Assembly (NCBI GenBank): GCA_034509425.1
Contig: JAVTVJ010001243.1
Coordinates: 661,303-725,302, forward strand
Length of the DNA: 64,000 nt
Direction of reading: 5' to 3'
Source: Eopsaltria australis
Taxonomy: Eukaryota > Chordata > Aves > Passeriformes > Petroicidae
A model generated the notes under the pieces. The model searched no databases, was not told the DNA's origin, and saw only the letters and a list, made by a program, of their open reading frames with translations. The position numbers and the translations under genes are program-made. Positions 61,401 through 64,000 of this stretch are shown here, in pieces. Each line of letters starts with the position of its first letter. Within the stretch, counting starts at the first letter, position 1.

Positions 61401-64000
61401 GTTCCTTCTGCTTAAATGACTTCACCCTGTAAAAATGTTCATGACGGTCCTTCCTCTAACTCTCCTGTGTGAGGTTGCACTAGATACCAAGAGCTGGGAG
61501 TCACACCTTGCCTAACCTTCAGCCACCTAAAATATAGGCAATTCACATAAATTAGGCATCCTCTCAAGTCAAATGCCAAGAAAAGATGCCTCCAGAACAA
61601 CTCAGCCCATCCTAAAATAGCTGTCTACAACTTGTGGGCTGAATTACACTTCGGTGGTTCCTCTCTCTATCCATTGACAATCAAGGGAGCTGGAAAGACT
61701 CAACACCTCATTTTAGTCTGTCTAAAATTAAACTAAATTAATCCTACTCCACTTCTTTCCTCTTGGGACTATCACATTTCCCCCCGTAGACTCATTTTAC
61801 AGATAAGCAACAAACCAAGGAAAGTCTCCTTGCTTCTGGCAGCCTGTGCAGGGTGCTGCCATGATCAACCAGGACTGTTTGTGCACATGGAGGAGAAATA
61901 TCTTATCTCCTTGTTTCCTCTGCAATTTCCTGAAATAGGCTTGGGCCATTCTCAGAATACACTGCAGGATCACAGAACATGTGGGGGTTAGATCAGTCCT
62001 GTGCAGATTTAAAAGTGATCTCAAAGTATTCTTACATTATTTGAGAAAGCAGTGGGGAGAGGCAGAAGTTGCTTGGAAAAGCACAAGGCCTCTTCAGACA
62101 ACAAACCTGAACTGTAGAAAGCCTGACACTGTTCTGTCCCTGTGGGCTGACCTTGTGCTCCAGTCCAGGTCCCAAGCTGGTTTAGTTGTAAAATGCAGCA
62201 ACAAGCTCAGGAATGTTAGTGGGATCAAGAATCTAATCTGGCAAACTCCAAGGAGGCTGTGAAAGAACTATGGAGATTGTTTGTTGCCCTTTAAGGCTTT
62301 CAGTGCTTTCCACAGGCAATTCAGCATACACTGATAGACTAAATGGTTTCTTTATTTTTCACCTGCAGGTGCAGAAGGGTTTATGCAGACTGACATGTTA
62401 GTTTTATCTTCAGAGCTGTTCCCATGCAGCTGTGCAGAGCCATAGGCCTCTTTAGTTCTCTTTCCAGCAGAAGGACAGTCAGCTTTCATTGGAGCAAACA
62501 AGGGAGAAATTTGCTGCATCACTCTGAACTCCTGCCACTGTATGGATCTAAATCCCTCTTTATACTGAAGTCTCTAAGCTCAGCAGAAAGACAGCAGGGT
62601 TTCCAAAGAAGACACTTGGTTTGTTTGTTTGTTTATGAAGAACTATGTCCTCCGGACATTCCAGTCCTACTGAGCACTTTGCTTCAGGTTCCTTCCTGCC
62701 AAAGGTCACAGTTAAATGTCCAGCACAACATCCCACCATCTAAGCAGCAGACATAAGGGCAACCATGACATGGACCAGACCAACACATGATTCCCTCTTT
62801 AAAACCCCTTTTGCTTTTGTTGGACACATAGCTTCCTAACAAAACACTATGGAAATGCTCCTGCAGGAAGGCCCTGTGCTGCAGAGTAACCCAATGAAAA
62901 CAGCCAGGACAGGCTCAGGTGTCTTATTTAGTTAGAAGAGGGGCAGTGTTATGGTTGGTAAAGGGTAGTAATTAATTTCAGGGATTACCACTGTTCTAGA
63001 TCACTACTCCACCCTATTCAGGGTCATATGTTAGACAGGAAGCACCAAACTCTTGGCACTGAGAAGGAGGGAAAGTAGTGGTACTGGACAGACCAGGATG
63101 AAATCAGAAAGGGAAATTGATGAAGCCACTGCAGCATGTGGACACTGAGCAGTTTTGTGAAGCAGGGTACACTTGCTGAGCTGGAGAGTGACAAAACTAG
63201 AGAAGAACAGCACAGAGTGCTGCAAGCCTGATGAGGCCAACAACAGCTGTAAAAAAAAAAAAAAAAAGTGGCAGTGTTGTCTCATTATTGCCAATACAAC
63301 CAATTGTTTTTGTTTTTTGTTTTACAAATATATATTTCCTTTGGAATCTAACAGAGACATTTTTAAGGTTAAGGAAGTCAAATAAGCCCAGCACCTCATG
63401 CCCATGCATGCATTCCACTCTTGTGGAAGAGCCATGCCAGGACCAGATTTGGCTACGTGCATGGTTTTGCGACAGCTTATGAAACAGGCTTTGCATCTCC
63501 TCCTCCCTGCTTCCCTGCTTAGCTTATAAACTGCCTTATAAAGAGAGTTACTGTTACAAGGCAGGCAAGTGACTGGTTTTTTCTGAAACTTTACTTTGTC
63601 TAATATGTTTCAGATTTCTGCAGTCTCTGCCAAGCTTTTCCATTCCCTTTCTCTTTTTTTTTTTTTCCCCTAAAGACATAAACCAGTCTTATGACTGGAA
63701 TGGCATTGCCAAGAAAAACAATCTAGGGCTGATTTTTAGCATTACATAACAAGGGGGCAGTTCAAGAAAAAACCTAAGTTCAAAGCAGCAGGTTGAGTGC
63801 AGTTTGTGCAACAAAGAATTAGAGCTCTGCAGAAAGGAACTAAAGAAATAAGCAACTGGTGTGGTTCTACTTCTTTTCACGTCTGAATCAATGCTTTACA
63901 GCTCTTCTGAGCTGACAATATTTAAAAGCTACAGTCCTCCGTTTAGCTTTATATAAAGACTTCATAATATGATTTTCATTTGTTTTGTACGTGGAAAAAA
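58482..64000 (-). other. TIMP3 intron 2 (partial), also SYN3 intron
   Basis: Upstream of TIMP3 exon 3 on the - strand I looked for the short exon encoding the VIRAKVVGKK-type segment and did not find it. The intron therefore appears longer than 5.5 kb and runs off the window. It contains a 17-base A run. No other feature is supported. Confidence 0.75.
63251..63267. repeat. Poly-A run, 17 bases
   Basis: An uninterrupted run of 17 A near the end of the window, simple repeat. Confidence 0.9.

Noticed and set aside
58482..64000. TIMP3 exon 2 expected upstream of exon 3
   Set aside because: I scanned the - strand for the conserved VVGKK and GPFGT wording and a matching GT/AG pair and did not find it; it is most likely beyond the window.
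1..64000. CRISPR arrays, tRNA or rRNA genes, intact transposons, endogenous retroviral LTRs
   Set aside because: I saw no regularly spaced direct repeats, no tRNA-like box A/box B pair, no paired LTRs and no polymerase or integrase frames.

Overview
The window looks like vertebrate, most likely avian, nuclear DNA. It is intron-dominated, CpG-poor and rich in long AT stretches, with short exons bounded by GT/AG splice sites. It carries scattered 3'-truncated CR1-type LINE fragments typical of birds and other sauropsids. No bacterial-style gene organisation is present. The real coding content is about 1.15 kb out of 64 kb. Almost all other open frames are chance frames in introns.

Two protein genes are recognisable, and they form a known nested pair. 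On the + strand are the first five coding exons of a synapsin, best matching synapsin III (SYN3): 11102-11418, 23242-23299, 32905-32996, 43424-43580 and 49585-49674. The exons join in phase to give exactly 238 codons, from the initiator Met through domains A and B into the N-terminal part of domain C. The rest of SYN3 (about 340 residues, including the ATP-binding part of domain C) must lie beyond position 64000. On the - strand, inside the SYN3 intron after the fifth coding exon, are the last three coding exons of TIMP3 (metalloproteinase inhibitor 3): 58370-58481, 57554-57675 and 56664-56861. A long 3' UTR probably follows, reaching to about 53.0 kb. TIMP3 exons 1-2 (signal peptide, inhibitory N-terminal Cys) are not seen and are presumably beyond 64000.

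Layout: 1-10918 is the SYN3 upstream region or 5'-UTR intron, with no exon recognised. 10919-11418 is the first coding exon with its 5' UTR. 11419-49584 holds four large introns (11.8, 9.6, 10.4 and 6.0 kb) between short exons. 49675-64000 is SYN3 intron sequence that hosts the antisense TIMP3 gene. Repeats include CR1 fragments, a 53-base poly-T run, a compound pentanucleotide repeat, T-rich and A-rich tracts, and a perfect 67-bp tandem duplication inside TIMP3 intron 4.

No CRISPR array, tRNA, rRNA, intact transposon or endogenous retrovirus is supported. I did not find a previously undescribed biological system. The most checkable oddities are the exact 67-bp duplication close to a TIMP3 exon, the very long homopolymer, and the long antisense overlap between the two transcription units.
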